Source: Euptelea pleiosperma
Lineage: Eukaryota > Streptophyta > Magnoliopsida > Ranunculales > Eupteleaceae
Assembly (NCBI GenBank): GCA_035048495.1
Contig: CM068540.1
Coordinates: forward strand, 1,658,829 to 1,722,828
DNA length: 64,000 nucleotides
Direction: 5' to 3'
Positions 21,912 to 34,336 of this stretch are shown here, in pieces. The position numbers were made by a program, and so were the translations under genes. Under the pieces are notes generated by a model that was given only the letters and a program-made list of their open reading frames with translations, was not told where the DNA came from and did no database searches. Position 1 is the first letter of the stretch, and the number at the start of each line of letters is the position of its first letter.

Positions 21912-22684
21912 GTACTTACCAAGGCTGCCGACACTAATGACTTGCCCCGGACTACAGGTTATACCCAACATAGTTACATCGACACTGCCTGGACCGATTG
22001 CGATACAATCATCATCGGTGCCTATTACCGATTGTGTAATATTGATCCCAATCGACAAGCCGATATGGATTCCGTCTGTATTAGGACTGTCCTTAGGCGC
22101 AATGACGATAACAAATTGTAGCGTCAGATTATGGCACCAAAGAATATTTATGTAAAAAGATTTATTGTTCAACGAAGTTATATGACTAACAATTGAGTTA
22201 TTAAGGAAATTGAATCTTAAATTAGAGGGTAGGAGATGGCATTGTGATTGCATGGGGCTATGGTTGAGGGGCCAAGCTGTAGCTCCTCTGCCATCGAATG
22301 TTCTACCGCTTGATATCTTCAATCTGTTGATGTAGCTTAAAGAGATCCAACAATTTGAACCAAACTTGTTGAGATCAGCTGGAGCAATCACCACCCTTTT
22401 AAACTTAAATTTATCGTTTGGCTCTTGCTTAAACCTACGAATAACACTGGACTTACCACAAACTTCTTTTCTAGAATAAAAAATATACTCGATCCGTTGC
22501 ACGCACATGTCTCTTTCAACACACTCGACAAAGACTCACTAAAGTCTTTATTGCCATGGCAATCTGCACCATAGTCCATCACATTGTAAACTTTAGATGT
22601 AGATGATTTGCTGCGTTGAGCTTCTGCAACCAATGCTAATAAGAACAACAGACAAATGGATCTAAGAAATGACTTTTTACCAAT
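21912..22684 (-). pseudogene. GH28 fragment, copy 2
   Basis: The start codon is ATT. A frame change separates the N-terminal part (22388-22648) from a 210-residue open stretch (21876-22508). NTD and DDC are kept, but GHG reads GQV. It belongs to the subtype with AGCGGATCATCC after the primer-binding site. That site lies at 22731. Confidence 0.85.
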
Positions 22685-22863
22685 TTTTCTTTTTCGATCT
22701 TCTTCCTTGTTTGATTAATTTATTTCTATATGGTATCAAAGCGGATCATCCATTGACATGCACTCGTTATCCGCTACCTTTCTGGCAAATGACATTGCCG
22801 ACATCCGCCCTATAATCATCACCACCATCAACCATTAGATTTCAGTCCGCATCTTCCATATTT

Positions 22864-23635
22864 GTACTTACCAAGGCTGTCGACACTAATGCCGTGCCCT
22901 TGACCACAGGTTACACCCAACACAGTTACGTCGAAATTGCCTAGGCCGATTGACAAAAAATCATCACTGATGCCTATTACCGATTGTGTGATATTGAACC
23001 CGATCGACAAGCCGATGTGGATTTCGTTTGTATTAGGGCTTCCCTTAGGCAAAGTAGAGATAACGGATTGTAGCGTCGGATTATGGCACTCAAGAATATT
23101 GATGTGAAAAGATTTACTGTTTAACGAAGTTATGTAACTAACAATTGAGTTATTGTAGAAATTGAATCTTAAATTAGCGGGTAAGAGATGGCACTGTGAT
23201 TGCTTTGGGCATTGGTTGTGGGGCCAAGTTGTTGCTCCTTGGCCATCGAATGTTCCACCACTTGATATCTTTAATTTATTGATGTAGTTGAAAGAGATAC
23301 AACAATCTGAACAAAATTTGTTCAGATCAGCTGAAGCAATCACTACCCCTTTAACCTAAAAATCTACCGTTTGGCTCTTTTATGGACTTGGAATAACACT
23401 GGACTTACCACAAATTTCTTTTCTAGAATAAAAATATACTCAATCCATTGCATGCACATACCTCTTTCAATGATCTCGAGAAAGCCTCGCTAGAATCATT
23501 ATTGCCATGGCTATCTGCACCATAGTCCATCACATTGTAAACTCCAGATATAGATAATTTGCTGGGTTGCACTTCTACAACCAATGCTAATAAGAACAAT
23601 AGACAAATGGATCTAAGAAACAGTTTTGGACCCAT
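22864..23635 (-). pseudogene. GH28 fragment, copy 3
   Basis: Keeps the ATG start and signal peptide (MGPKLFLRS at 23635), but a stop after the first 70 codons splits it from a 171-residue segment (22828-23343). This is the 'GFNITQ' subtype: NTD reads NTN, DDC reads DDF, and GHG is intact. The primer-binding site TGGTATCAGAGC lies at 23682. Confidence 0.85.
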
Positions 23636-23797
23636 ATTTTTTCTTCGATTTTCTTCCTTGTTAGTTGAATTTATTTATATATGGTATCAGAGCGAGTCAT
23701 CCATTGACCTGTGCTCGTCACCCACCACCTTTCCGGCGGAAGGCAATAATCATCACCACCATCAACCATTAGATTTCCGTCCGCATCCACTATCTTT

Positions 23798-24398
23798 GTA
23801 TTTACTAAGGCTGCCGACACTAATGTCATTCCCCAGACCACAGCTTACACCCAACACAGTTATGTTGACACTACCTGAATCGATTGAGATACGATCATCA
23901 CCGGTGCCTATTACCAATTGTGTGATATTGATCCCGGTCGACAAGCTGATGTGAATTCCGTCTGTATTAGGTTTGTCCTTAGGCGTAGTGATGATAATAG
24001 ATTGTAGCTTCAAATTATGACATCCTAGAATATTGATATGAAAGATTAACTGTTCAACGAAGTTATGTAACCGATAATTGAGTTAGTGAGGAAATTGAAT
24101 TTTAGATTAGCGGGTAGGAGATGTCACTGTGATTACTCAGCGCATTGGTTGTAGGGTCAAGCTGTTGCTCCACAACCATCGAATGTTTCACCACCTAATA
24201 TCTTCAATTTATTGATGTAGCAGAAAAAGATTCAACAATTTGAACCAAACTTGTTGAGATTAGCCGAAACAATCACCACCCTTTTAACCTGAAAATCTAC
24301 ACGTTTGGTTCTTGCTTGGACCTGCGCATAACAATAAACTTACCACAAACTTCTCTTCTGGAATGAAAAATGTATTTGATCCGTTGCACGCACATGCC
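23798..24398 (-). pseudogene. GH28 fragment, copy 4, 5'-truncated
   Basis: The 'DDR' subtype: NTD is kept, DDC reads DDR, and GHG reads GND. The first 60 or so codons are missing; the sequence stops at the ACACNGSS region, where the type B module begins. A frame break follows the LQS segment near 24030. Confidence 0.85.
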
Positions 24399-24594
24399 CC
24401 TTACACACGTCGTTAGGCATTTAACAGAATATCATGATTTGTGCATCCAACAATGAATTTCAACATGATTCAAGGGCTATTCATGAATTTGTAGATTTAC
24501 AGGACTAGGAATACTGAATTTCCTTAATTTCTAAGTAAACAAATAACACCTGAAAGAACACATAACTGGCTATTGAATTGGCTTAATAAACGAT
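24399..24594. repeat. Type B junction module, copy 2
   Basis: Contains TTAGGCATTTAACAGAATAT, CTGAATTTCCTTAATTTCTA and ATTGAATTGGCTTAATAAAC, then joins the leader at GTGCTCATCGTCCGCCCGG. It replaces the N-terminal coding part of copy 4 and the primer-binding site. Confidence 0.75.
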
Positions 24595-24664
24595 GTGCTC
24601 ATCGTCCGCCCGGTAATCATCACAACCATCAACTATTAGATTTCTGTCAACATCTTCTATCTTT

Positions 24665-25435
24665 TTACTTACAAAGGCTGTCGATACTAATGTCGTGCCC
24701 CTGACCACAGGTTATACCCAACATAGTTACGTCGACACTGCCTAGACCGATTGAGATACAACCATCACCGGTGCCTATTACCGATTGTATGATATTGATC
24801 CCGGTCGACAATCCGATGTAAAGTCCATTTTGTTAGGACTGTCCATAGGTGCAGTGAGGATAACAGATTGTAGCGTTAGATTATGGCACCCAAGAATATT
24901 GATGTGAAAAGATTTATTGTTCAACGAAGTTATGTGACTGACAATTGAGTTAATAAGGAAATTGAATCTTAGATTAGCGGGTAGGAGATGGCATTGTGAT
25001 TGCTTTGGGCATTGGTGGTCGGGCCAAGCTATTGCTCCTTGGCCATCGAATGTTCCACCACTTAATATCTTCAATCTGTTGATGTAGCTGAAAGAGATCC
25101 AACAATCTGAACCAAACTAATTGAGATCAGTCGAAGCAATCACCACCCCTTTAACTTGAAAATCAACCGTTTGGTTCTTGTTTGGACCTGCGAATAAAAA
25201 TAAATTTACCACAAACTTCTCTTCTATAATAAAAAAGTACCCGATCCGTTGCACGCATATGCCTCTTTTAATGCACTCGAGAAAGTCTCGTTAAAATCTT
25301 TATTATTATGGCAATCTACACCATAGTCCATCATATTGTAAACTCCATATGTAGAAGATTTGTTGGGTTGACTTTCTACAACCAATGCTATTAGAACAAC
25401 AAACAAATGGATGTAAGAAATAGTTTTGGACCTAT
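24665..25435 (-). pseudogene. GH28 fragment, copy 5
   Basis: The start codon is ATA. A frame shift lies at the NTD motif (reads NKM, then leaves frame near 24825). DDC reads DGC and GHG reads GHD, as in copies 1 and 19, which also follow type B modules. The primer-binding site at 25482 is changed to TGGTATTATAGC. Confidence 0.85.
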
Positions 25436-25596
25436 ATTTCTTCTTCGATCTTCTTCCTTCTTAGTTGAATTTGTTTCTACATGGTATTATAGCGGGTCAT
25501 CCATTGACCTGTGCCGTCATCTACCACCTTTCTACTAGACAGAAGTAATCATCAAAACCATCAACCATTAGATTTTCGTCCCCATCTTCCATTTTT

Positions 25597-26368
25597 GCAC
25601 TTATCAAGGCTGCCGACACTAATGTCGTGCCTTGTACAACAGGTTACACCCAACACAATTACGTTGACACTGCCTGGACCAATTGAGATACAATCACCAC
25701 CGGTGCCTATTATCGATTGTGTGATATTGATCCCGATCGACAAGCCGATGTGTATTTCGTTTGTATTAGGACTGTCATTAGGCGCAATGACGATAACGGA
25801 TTGTAGCGTCAGATTATGGCACCAAAGAATATTGATGTAAAAAAATTAATTATTCAACGAAGTTATGTGACTGACAATTGAGTTATTGAGAAAATTGAAT
25901 CTTATATTAGCGGGTAGGAGATGGCGTTGTGATTGCTTGGGGCAATGGTTGAGGGGCCAAGCTGTTGCACATTTGTCATCGAATGTTCCACCACTTGATA
26001 TCTTCAATATGTTGATGTAGCGTAAAAAGATCCAACAATCTGAACCAAACTTGTTGAGATCAACTGGAGCAATCACCACCCCTTTAAACTTAGAATCTAC
26101 GATTTGGCTCTTGCTTAAACCTACGAATAATACTGGACTTACCACAAACTTCTCTTCCGAAATTAAAAACGTACTCGATTTGTTGCATGCACATGACTCT
26201 TTCAATACACTTAAGAAAGACTCGCTAGAATCTTTATTGCCATGGCAATCTGCACCATAGTTCATCACATAGTAAACTCGAGATGTACATGATTTGTTGG
26301 GTTGAGCTTCTGCAACCAATGTTAATAAGAACAACAGAGAAATGGATCTAAGAAATGATTTTTGACAT
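25597..26368 (-). pseudogene. GH28 fragment, copy 6
   Basis: It starts ATGTCAAAAATC (26368), with two bases lost relative to the usual ATGGGTC. NTD reads NTN, DD reads GD, and GHG reads RHD. The junction is GCACTTATC rather than GTACTTACC, a subtype mark shared with copies 10 and 13. A 162-residue frame remains (25846-26334). The primer-binding site is at 26418. Confidence 0.85.
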
Positions 26369-26546
26369 AATTTTTCTTATTTGATCTTCTTCTTTATTAG
26401 TTGAATTTATTTCTACATGGTATCAAAGCGGATCATCCATTAACCTGTACTCGTTTTTCACTACCTTTCGACAGACGACATTGCCGTTCGCCCTATAATC
26501 ATCACCACCATCAATCATTAGATTTTTGTCCACATCTTCCATATTT

Positions 26547-27277
26547 GTACTTACCAAGGCTACCGATACTAATGACGTGGCCCGGACCACAGGTTACACC
26601 CAACATAATTACGTTGACACTGCCTGGACCGATTGAGATATAATCATCACCTGTGACTATTATCGATTATGTGATATTGATCCCGATCGACAAGTCGATG
26701 TGGATTTCGTCTGTATTAGGACTATCCTTAGGCGCAATGACGATAACGGATTGTAGCGTCAGATTATGGCACTGTGATTAATAATTGAGTTATTGAAGAA
26801 ATTGAATCTTAGATTAGCGGGTAGGAGATGTCACTGTGATTGCTTGGGGCATTGGTTGAGGGGCTAAGCTGTTGCTCATTTGCCATCGAATGTTCCACCA
26901 CTTGATATCTTCAATCTGTTGATGTAGCTTAAAGAGATCTAACAATTTAAACCAAACTTGTTGAGATCAGCTCGAGCAATCACCACCCTTTTAAACTTAA
27001 AATCTATCGTTTGGCTCTTGATTTAACATGCGAATAACACTGGATTTACCACAAACTTCTCTTCTGGAATAAAAAATATACTCGATCCATTGCACGCACA
27101 TGCGTCTTTCAATACACTCGAGAAAGACTCGTTAGAATCTTTATTGCCATTGCAATCTGCACCATAGTCCATCACATCGTAAACTCGAGATGTAGATGAT
27201 TTGCTGGGTTGAGCTTCTGCAACCAATGCAAATAAGAACAATAGACAAATGGATCTAAGAATCGATTTTTGATCAAT
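26547..27277 (-). pseudogene. GH28 fragment, copy 7, internal deletion
   Basis: The start codon is ATT. About 50 bp are missing around 26770, where the SLNSKSFHINIL segment should lie. A TAA replaces the Gln of NITQS. NTD is kept (NTDEIH), DDC reads DDY, and GHG reads GHV. The primer-binding site is at 27321. Confidence 0.85.
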
Positions 27278-27453
27278 TTTTCTTATTTGATCTTCTTTTT
27301 TAGCTGAATTTGTTTCTACATGGTATCAAAGCGGATCATCCATTGACCTGCACTCATTATCCACTACCTTTCCGGCAGACGTCATTGCCGACTTTCGCCA
27401 TATAATCATCACCACCATTAACCAATAGATTTCTATCCGCATCTTCCATCTTT

Positions 27454-28223
27454 GTACTTACCGAGGCTGTCGACACTAATGTCTTGCCTCGGACCACAGG
27501 TTACACCCAATACAGTTACGTCGAAACAGCCTAGATCGATTGACATAAAATCATTAACATGCCTATTACCAATTGTGTGATATTGAACCTGATCGACAAG
27601 CCGATGTGGATTTCGTTTATATTAGGGCTTCCCTTAGGCGAAGTGACGATAACAGATTGTAGCGTCGAATTATGGCAACCAAGAATATTAATGTGAAAAA
27701 ATTTACTGTTTAACGAAGTTATGTAAGTAACAATTGAGTTATTGTGGAAATTGAATCTTAGATTAACAAGTAGGAGATGGCATTGTGATTGCTTTGGCAA
27801 TGGTTGTGGGGCCAAGTTGTTGCTCATTGGCCATCGAATGTTCTATCACCTGATATCTTCAATCTGTTGATGTAGTTGAAAGAGATACAACAATCTGAAC
27901 CAAACTTGTTGAGATCAGCCCAATCAATCACCACCCCTTTAACCTGAAAATCTACCGTTTGGCTCTTTCACGGACTTGCGAATAACACTGAACTTACCAC
28001 AAACTTCTTTTCTAAAATAAAAAGTATACTCAATCCGTTGCACGCACATACCTCTTTTAATACTCGAGAAAGCCTCGTTAAAATCATTATTGTCATGGCA
28101 ATCTGCACCATAGTTCATCACATTGTAAACTCTAGATGTAGATAATTTGCTAAGTTGAGCTTCTGCAACCAATGCTAATAAGTACAATAGACAAATGGAT
28201 CTAAGAAATAGTTTTGGACCCAT
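27454..28223 (-). pseudogene. GH28 fragment, copy 8
   Basis: ATG and signal peptide are kept (28223), but a frame break follows the first 80 codons and another lies near the DDC motif. It is the GFNITQ subtype (RFNITQ here). NTD reads NIN and GHG reads RQD. The primer-binding site TGGTATCAAAGC is at 28270. Confidence 0.85.
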
Positions 28224-28385
28224 ATTTTTTCTTATGTCTTTTTTCTCTTTAGTTGAATTTGTTTCTACATGGTATCAAAGCGAGTCATCCATTGACCTGT
28301 GCTCGTCATCCGCCACCTTTATGACGGAAGGCAGTAGTCATCACCACCATCAACCATTAGATTTTCGTCCGCATCCACTATCTTT

Positions 28386-29159
28386 GTACTTACCAAGGCT
28401 GTCGACACTAATGTCGTTCCCCGGACCACAGCTTACAACCAACACAGTTATGTCGACACTGAATGGACCCATTGAGATACGATCATCACCGGTGCCTATT
28501 ACCGATTGTGTGATATTGATCCCGGTCGACAAGCCAATGTGGATTTCGTTTGTATTAGGGTTGTCCTTAGGCGTAGCGACGATAACAAATTGTAGCCTCA
28601 AATTATGACATCCTAGAATATTGATGTGAAATATTAACTGTTCAACGAAGTTATGTAATTGACAATTGAGTTATTGAGGAAATTGAATTTTAAATTAGTG
28701 GGTAGAAGATGTCATTGTGACGGCTCGGGGCATTGGTTGTAGGGTCAAGCTGTTGTTCCATAGCAATCAAATGTTCCACCACCTGATATCTTCAATCTGT
28801 TGATGTAGTTGAAAGAGATCCAACAATATGAACCAAACTAGTTTAGATCAGTCGAAACAATCACCACCCATTTAACTTGAAAATCTACCCTTTTGGTTCT
28901 TGCTTTGACCTATGAATAACAATAAATTTACCACAATCTTCTTTTCTGTAATGAAAAATGTACTTGATCCGTTGCACGCATATGCCTCTTTCCATGCACT
29001 CGAGAATGACTCGCTAAAATCTTTATTGTCATGGCAATCTACACCATAGTCCATCGCATTGTAAACTTCATATGTAGAAGATTTGTTGGGTTGACTTTCT
29101 GCAACCAATGCTAATTAGAACAACAGATAAATAGATCTAAGAAATAGTTTTTGACCCAT
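28386..29159 (-). pseudogene. GH28 fragment, copy 9
   Basis: ATG is present at 29159. It is the DDR subtype: NTD reads NTN, DDC reads DDR, and GHG reads GND. Stops break the frame in the middle. The primer-binding site is at 29206, where the LTR tail reads TTTCAATA. Confidence 0.85.
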
Positions 29160-29321
29160 ATTTCTTTTTCGATCTTCTTTTTTCTTAGTTGAATTTGTTT
29201 CAATATGGTATCAGAGTGGGTCATCCATTGACCTGTGCTCGTCATCCACCACCTTTTTAGTGGACAGCAGTAATCATCACCACCATCAACCATTAGATTT
29301 TCGTCTACATCTTCCATTTTT

Positions 29322-30096
29322 GCACTTATCAAGGCTGCCGACACTAATGACGTGGCCTGTACCACAGGTTACACCTAACACAATTACGTCGACAATTCCT
29401 GGACCGATTGAGATACAATCATCACCGATGCATATTATCGATTGTGTGATATTGATCCCGATCGACAAGCCGTTATGTATTTCGTCTGTATTAGGACTAT
29501 CTTTAAGCGCAATGACGTTAACGGATTGTATCGTCAGATTATGGCACCCAAGAATATTGATGTAAAAAGATTTATTGTTTAACGAAGTTATCTGACTGAC
29601 AATCGAGTTATTAAGAAAATTGGATCTTAGATTATCGGGTACGAGATGGCATTGTGATTGCTTGGGGCAATGGTTGAGGGGCCAAGCTGTTGCTCATTTG
29701 CCATCGAATGTTCCACCACTTGATATCTTCAATCTGTTAATGTAGCTTAAAGAGATCCAACAATCTGAACCAAACTTGTTGAGATTAGCTGGAGCAATCA
29801 CCACACCTTTAAACTTAAAATCTACCATTTGGCTCTTGCTTAAACCTACGAATAATACTGAACTTACCACAAACTACTCTTCCAGAATAAAAAACGTACT
29901 CGATCCGTTGCACGCATGTGCCTCTTTCAATACACTTAAGAAAGACTCGTTAGAACCTTTATTGCCATGGCAATCTGCACCATAGTTCATTACATTGTAA
30001 ACTCGAGATGTAAATGATTTGCTGAGTTGAGCTTCTGCAACCATTGCTAATAAGAACAACAGACAAATGGATCTAAAAAATGATTTTTAACACAAT
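29322..30096 (-). pseudogene. GH28 fragment, copy 10
   Basis: The start codon is ATT. NTD (NTDEIH) and DDC are both kept; GHG reads GHV. The GCACTTATC junction marks the same subtype as copies 6 and 13, while its upstream end resembles copy 2, so it may be a recombinant of two subtypes. The primer-binding site is at 30143. Confidence 0.85.
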
Positions 30097-30275
30097 TTTT
30101 CTTATTTGATCTTCTTTTTTATTAGCTGAAATTGTTTTTACATGGTATCAATGCGGATTATCCATTGACCTGTACTCATTATCTGCTGCCATTTCGGTAG
30201 ACGGCATTGTCGACGTCCGTCCTATAATCATCACCACCATCAATCATTAGATTTTCATCCACATCTTCCATATTT

Positions 30276-31049
30276 GTACTTACCAAGGCTACCGACACTA
30301 ATGTCGTGCCCTGGACCACAGGTTACACCCAACACAGTTACGTAGAAATAGCCTGGACTGATTGACATAAAATCATCAGCGATGCTTATTACCAATTGTG
30401 TGATATTGAACCCGATCGACAAGCCGATGTGGATTTCGTTTGTATTAGGGCTTCCCTTAGGCGAAGTGACGATAACGGATTGTAGCGTCGGATTATAGCA
30501 CCCAAGAATATTGATGCAAAAAGATTTACTATTTAACGAAGTTATGTAACTAAATATTGAGTTATTGTAGAAATTGAATCTTAGATTAGCGGGTAGGAGA
30601 TGGCACTGTGATTGCTTTGGGCATTGGTTGTGGGGCCCAAGTTGTTGCTCCTTAGTCATTGAATATTTTACTACCTGATATCTTCAATCTGTTGATGTAG
30701 TTGAAAAAGATACAACAATCTGAACCAAACTTGTTAAGATCAGCCGAAGCAATCACCACCCCTTTAACTAGAAAATCTACCATTTGGCTCTTTTAGGGAC
30801 TTGCGAATAACACTGGACTTGCCACATACTTCTTTTCTAGAATAAAAAATATACTCAATCTGTTGCACACACATACCTCTTTCAATGAACTCGAGAAAGC
30901 CTGGCTAAAATCATTATTGCCATGGCAATCTGCACCATAGTCCATCACATTGTAAACTCTAGATGTAGATAATTTGTTGGTTGTGCTTCTGCAACCAATG
31001 CTAATAAGAATAATAGACAAATGGATCTAAGAAATAGTTTTGGACCTAT
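30276..31049 (-). pseudogene. GH28 fragment, copy 11
   Basis: The start codon is ATA. It is the GFNITQ subtype with NTN, DDF and GHD in place of NTD, DDC and GHG. A 134-residue frame remains (30255-30659). The primer-binding site TGGTATCAGAGC is at 31096. Confidence 0.85.
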
Positions 31050-31211
31050 ATTTTTTCTTCGATCTTCTTTCTTATTAGCTGAATTTATTTCTACATGGTA
31101 TCAGAGCGAGTCATCCATTGACCTGTGCTCGTCATCCACCATATTTCCGATGGAAGGCAGTAATCATTACCACCTTCAACCATTAGATTTCCGTCCGCAT
31201 CCACCAACTTT

Positions 31212-31983
31212 GTACTTACCAAGGCTGCTGACACTAATGTCGTTCCCCGGACCACAGCTTACACCCAACACAGTTATGTCGACACTGACTGGACCCATTG
31301 AGATACGATCATCACCGGTGTCTATTAATAATTGTGTGATATTGATCACGGTCGACAAGCCGATGTGGATTCCGTCTGTATTAGGGTTGTCCTTATGCGT
31401 AATGATGATAACGGATTGTAGCTTCAAATTATGACATCCCATAATATTGATGTGAAAAATTAACTATTAAACGAAGTTATGTAACTCACAATTGAGTTAG
31501 TGAGGAAATTGAATTTTAGATTAGCGGGTAGGAGATGTCACTGTGACTGCTCGAGGAATTGGTTGTAAGGTCAAGCTGTTGCTCCATAGCCATCGAATGT
31601 TCCACCACCTGATATCTTCAATCTGTTGATGTAGTTGAAAGAGATCCAATAATCTGAACCAAACTAGTTGAGATCAGCCGATGCAATCACCACCCCTTTA
31701 ACCGAAAATCTACCGTTTGGTTCTTGCTTGGACTTGCAAATAATAATAAATTTACCACAAACTTCTCTTCTGTAATTAAAAATATACTCGATCCGTTGCA
31801 CGCATATGCCTCTTTTCGTACACTCCAGAATGCCTAGCTAAAATCTTTATTGTCATGGCAATCTACACTATAGTCCATCATATTGTAAACTCCATATGTA
31901 GAAGATTTGTTGGGTTGACTTTCTGCAACCAATGCTAATTAGAACAACAGACAAATAGATCTAAGAAATAGTTTTGGACACAT
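31212..31983 (-). pseudogene. GH28 fragment, copy 12
   Basis: ATG is kept but reads MCPK instead of MGPK. It is the DDR subtype: NTD is intact, DDC reads DDR, and GHG reads GND. Several stops interrupt it. The primer-binding site is at 32030. Confidence 0.85.
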
Positions 31984-32145
31984 ATTTCTTCTTCGATCTT
32001 CTTCCTTCTTAGTTGAATTTGTTTCTACATGGTATCAGAGCAGGTCATCCATTGACATGTGCTCATCATCCACCACCTTTCTAATCGACAACAGTAATCA
32101 TCACCACCATCAACCATTAGATTTTCGTCCGCATCTTCTATTTTT

Positions 32146-32897
32146 GCACTTATCAAGGCTGCCGGCACTAATGATGTGCCCTATACCACAAGTTACACCC
32201 AACACCGTCGACACTGCCTGGACCGATAGACATACAATCATCACCGGTGCATATTATCGATTGTGCGATATTGATCCCGATCGACAAGCCGTTGTGTATT
32301 TCATCTTTATTAGGACTGTCCTTAGGCACAATGACGATAATGGATTGTAGCGTCAGATTATGGCACCCAAGAATATTTATGTAAATAGATTTATTGTTCA
32401 ACGAAGTTATGTGACTGACAATTGAGTTATTGAGAAAATTGAATTTTAGATTAGCGGGTAGGAGATGGCATTATAATTGCTTGGGATAATGGCTGAAGGG
32501 CCAAGCTGTTGCACATTTGCCATCGAATGTTCCACCATATTATATCGTCAATATGTTGATGTAGCTTAAAGAGATCCAACAATATGAACTAAACTTGTTG
32601 AGATCAGCTGGAGCAATCACCACACCTTTAAACTTAAAATCTATAATTTGGCTCTTGCTTAAACTTGCCACACACTTCTCTTCCGAAATTAAAAATGTAC
32701 TCGATCTGTTGCATGCACATAACTCTTTCAATACACTTAAGAAAGACTCGTTAGAATCTTTATTTTCATGGCAATCTGCGCCATAGTTCATCACATTGTA
32801 AACTCGAGATGTAAATAATTTGCTGGGTTGAGCTTCTGCAACCAATGCTAATTAGAACAACAGACAAATGGATCTAAGAAATGATTTTTGGCACAAT
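32146..32897 (-). pseudogene. GH28 fragment, copy 13
   Basis: The start codon is ATT. NTD reads NKD and DDC is kept. A deletion just after SVDG changes the frame before GHG. The frame 32540-32845 has lost about ten residues around VSPVLFVGL. The primer-binding site at 32944 has an extra base (TGGTATCAATAGC). Confidence 0.85.
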
Positions 32898-33077
32898 TTT
32901 TCTTATTCGATCTTCTTCTTTATTAGCTGAATTTGTTTATACATGGTATCAATAGCGGATCATCCATTGACCTGTACTCGTTATCCGCTACCTTTCTGGC
33001 AGACAGCATTGCCGACGTCCACCCTATAATCATCACCACCATCAATCATTAGATTTTCATCCGCATCTTTCATATTT

Positions 33078-33850
33078 GTACTTACCAAGGCTGTCGACAC
33101 TAATGACGTGCCCCGAACCACAGGTTACACCCAACATAGTTACCTCGACACTGCCTGGACCGATTAAGATATGATCATCACCTGTGCCTATTACCGATTG
33201 TGTGATATTGATCTCGATCAACAAGCCAATGTCGATTCCGTCTGTATTAAGACAGTCCTTAGGCGCAATGACGATAACGGATTGTAGCGTCAGATTATGG
33301 CATCCAAGAATATTGATGTAAAAAGATTTATTGTTCAACGAAGTTATGTGACAGATAATTGAGTTATTGAGAAAATTGAATCTTAGATTAATGGGTAGGA
33401 GATGGCACTATGATTGCTTGGGGCATTCGTTGAGGGGCCAAGATGTTGCTCCTTTGCCATCGAATGTTCCACTACTTGATATCTTCAATCTGTTGATGTA
33501 GCTTAAAGAGATCCAACAATTTGAACCAAACTTGTTGAGATCAGTTGGAGCAATCACCACCCCTTTAAGCTTAAAATCTACCGTTTGGCTATTGCTTAAA
33601 CATGCAAATAACATTAGATTTACCACAAACTTCTTTTCTGGAATAAAAAACATACTCGATCCGTTACACGCATAGGTCTCTTTCAATACACTCGAGAAAG
33701 ACTCGTTAGAATCTTTATTGCCATTGCAATTTCACCATAGTCCATCACAATGTAAACTCGAGATGTAGATGATTTGTTGGGTTGAGCTTCTACAACCAAT
33801 GCAAATAAGAACAACAGACAAATGGATCAAAGAATCGATTTTTGACCAAT
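33078..33850 (-). pseudogene. GH28 fragment, copy 14
   Basis: The start codon is ATT. NTD is kept, but GIH reads GID, DDC reads DDH and GHG reads GHV. Frames 33057-33338 and 33408-33686 carry most of the protein with a break between. The primer-binding site is at 33894. Confidence 0.85.
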
Positions 33851-34026
33851 TTTTCTTATTTGATCTTATTTTTTAGCTGAATTTGTTTCTACATGGTATC
33901 AAAGCGGATCATCCATTGACCTGCACTCATTATCCAATACCTTTCCGGCAGAAAACATTGCCGACTTCCACCCTATAATCATCACCACCATCAACCAATA
34001 GATTTCTATCCGCATCTTCCATCTTT

Positions 34027-34154
34027 GTACTTACCAAGGTTGCCGACACTAATGTCGTGCCCCGGACCACAGGTTACACCCAATACAGTTACGTCGAAAT
34101 AGCCTGGATCGATTGACATAAAATCATCAACAATGTGACGATAATTTTTGACAT
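34027..34154 (-). pseudogene. GH28 fragment, copy 15, deletion remnant
   Basis: Only the 3' end (GSLG side) and the last bases before the start codon remain, joined at ATCAACAATG/TGACGATAAT near 34133. About 640 bp are missing. The surviving end (GAAATAGCCTGGATCGATTG) matches the GFNITQ subtype. The next primer-binding site follows at 34204, only 310 bp after the previous one. Confidence 0.8.
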
Positions 34155-34336
34155 AATTTTTCTTATTCGATCTTCTTCTTTATTAGCTGAATTTGTTTCT
34201 ACATGGTATCAAAGCGGATCATCCATTGACTTGTACTCGTTATCCGCTACCTTTCCGACAGACGGCATTGTCGACATCCGCCCTATAATCATCACCACCA
34301 TCAATCATTAGATTTTCGTCCGCATCTTCCATATTT

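Noticed and set aside
21819..22155. Plus-strand open frames rich in His/Pro across the array (for example at 21819, 23559, 28195, 31021)
   Set aside because: They are antisense shadows of the GH28 fragments and the leader. The recurring [12 protein letters not shown] segment comes from the ATCATCACCACCATCAACC leader.
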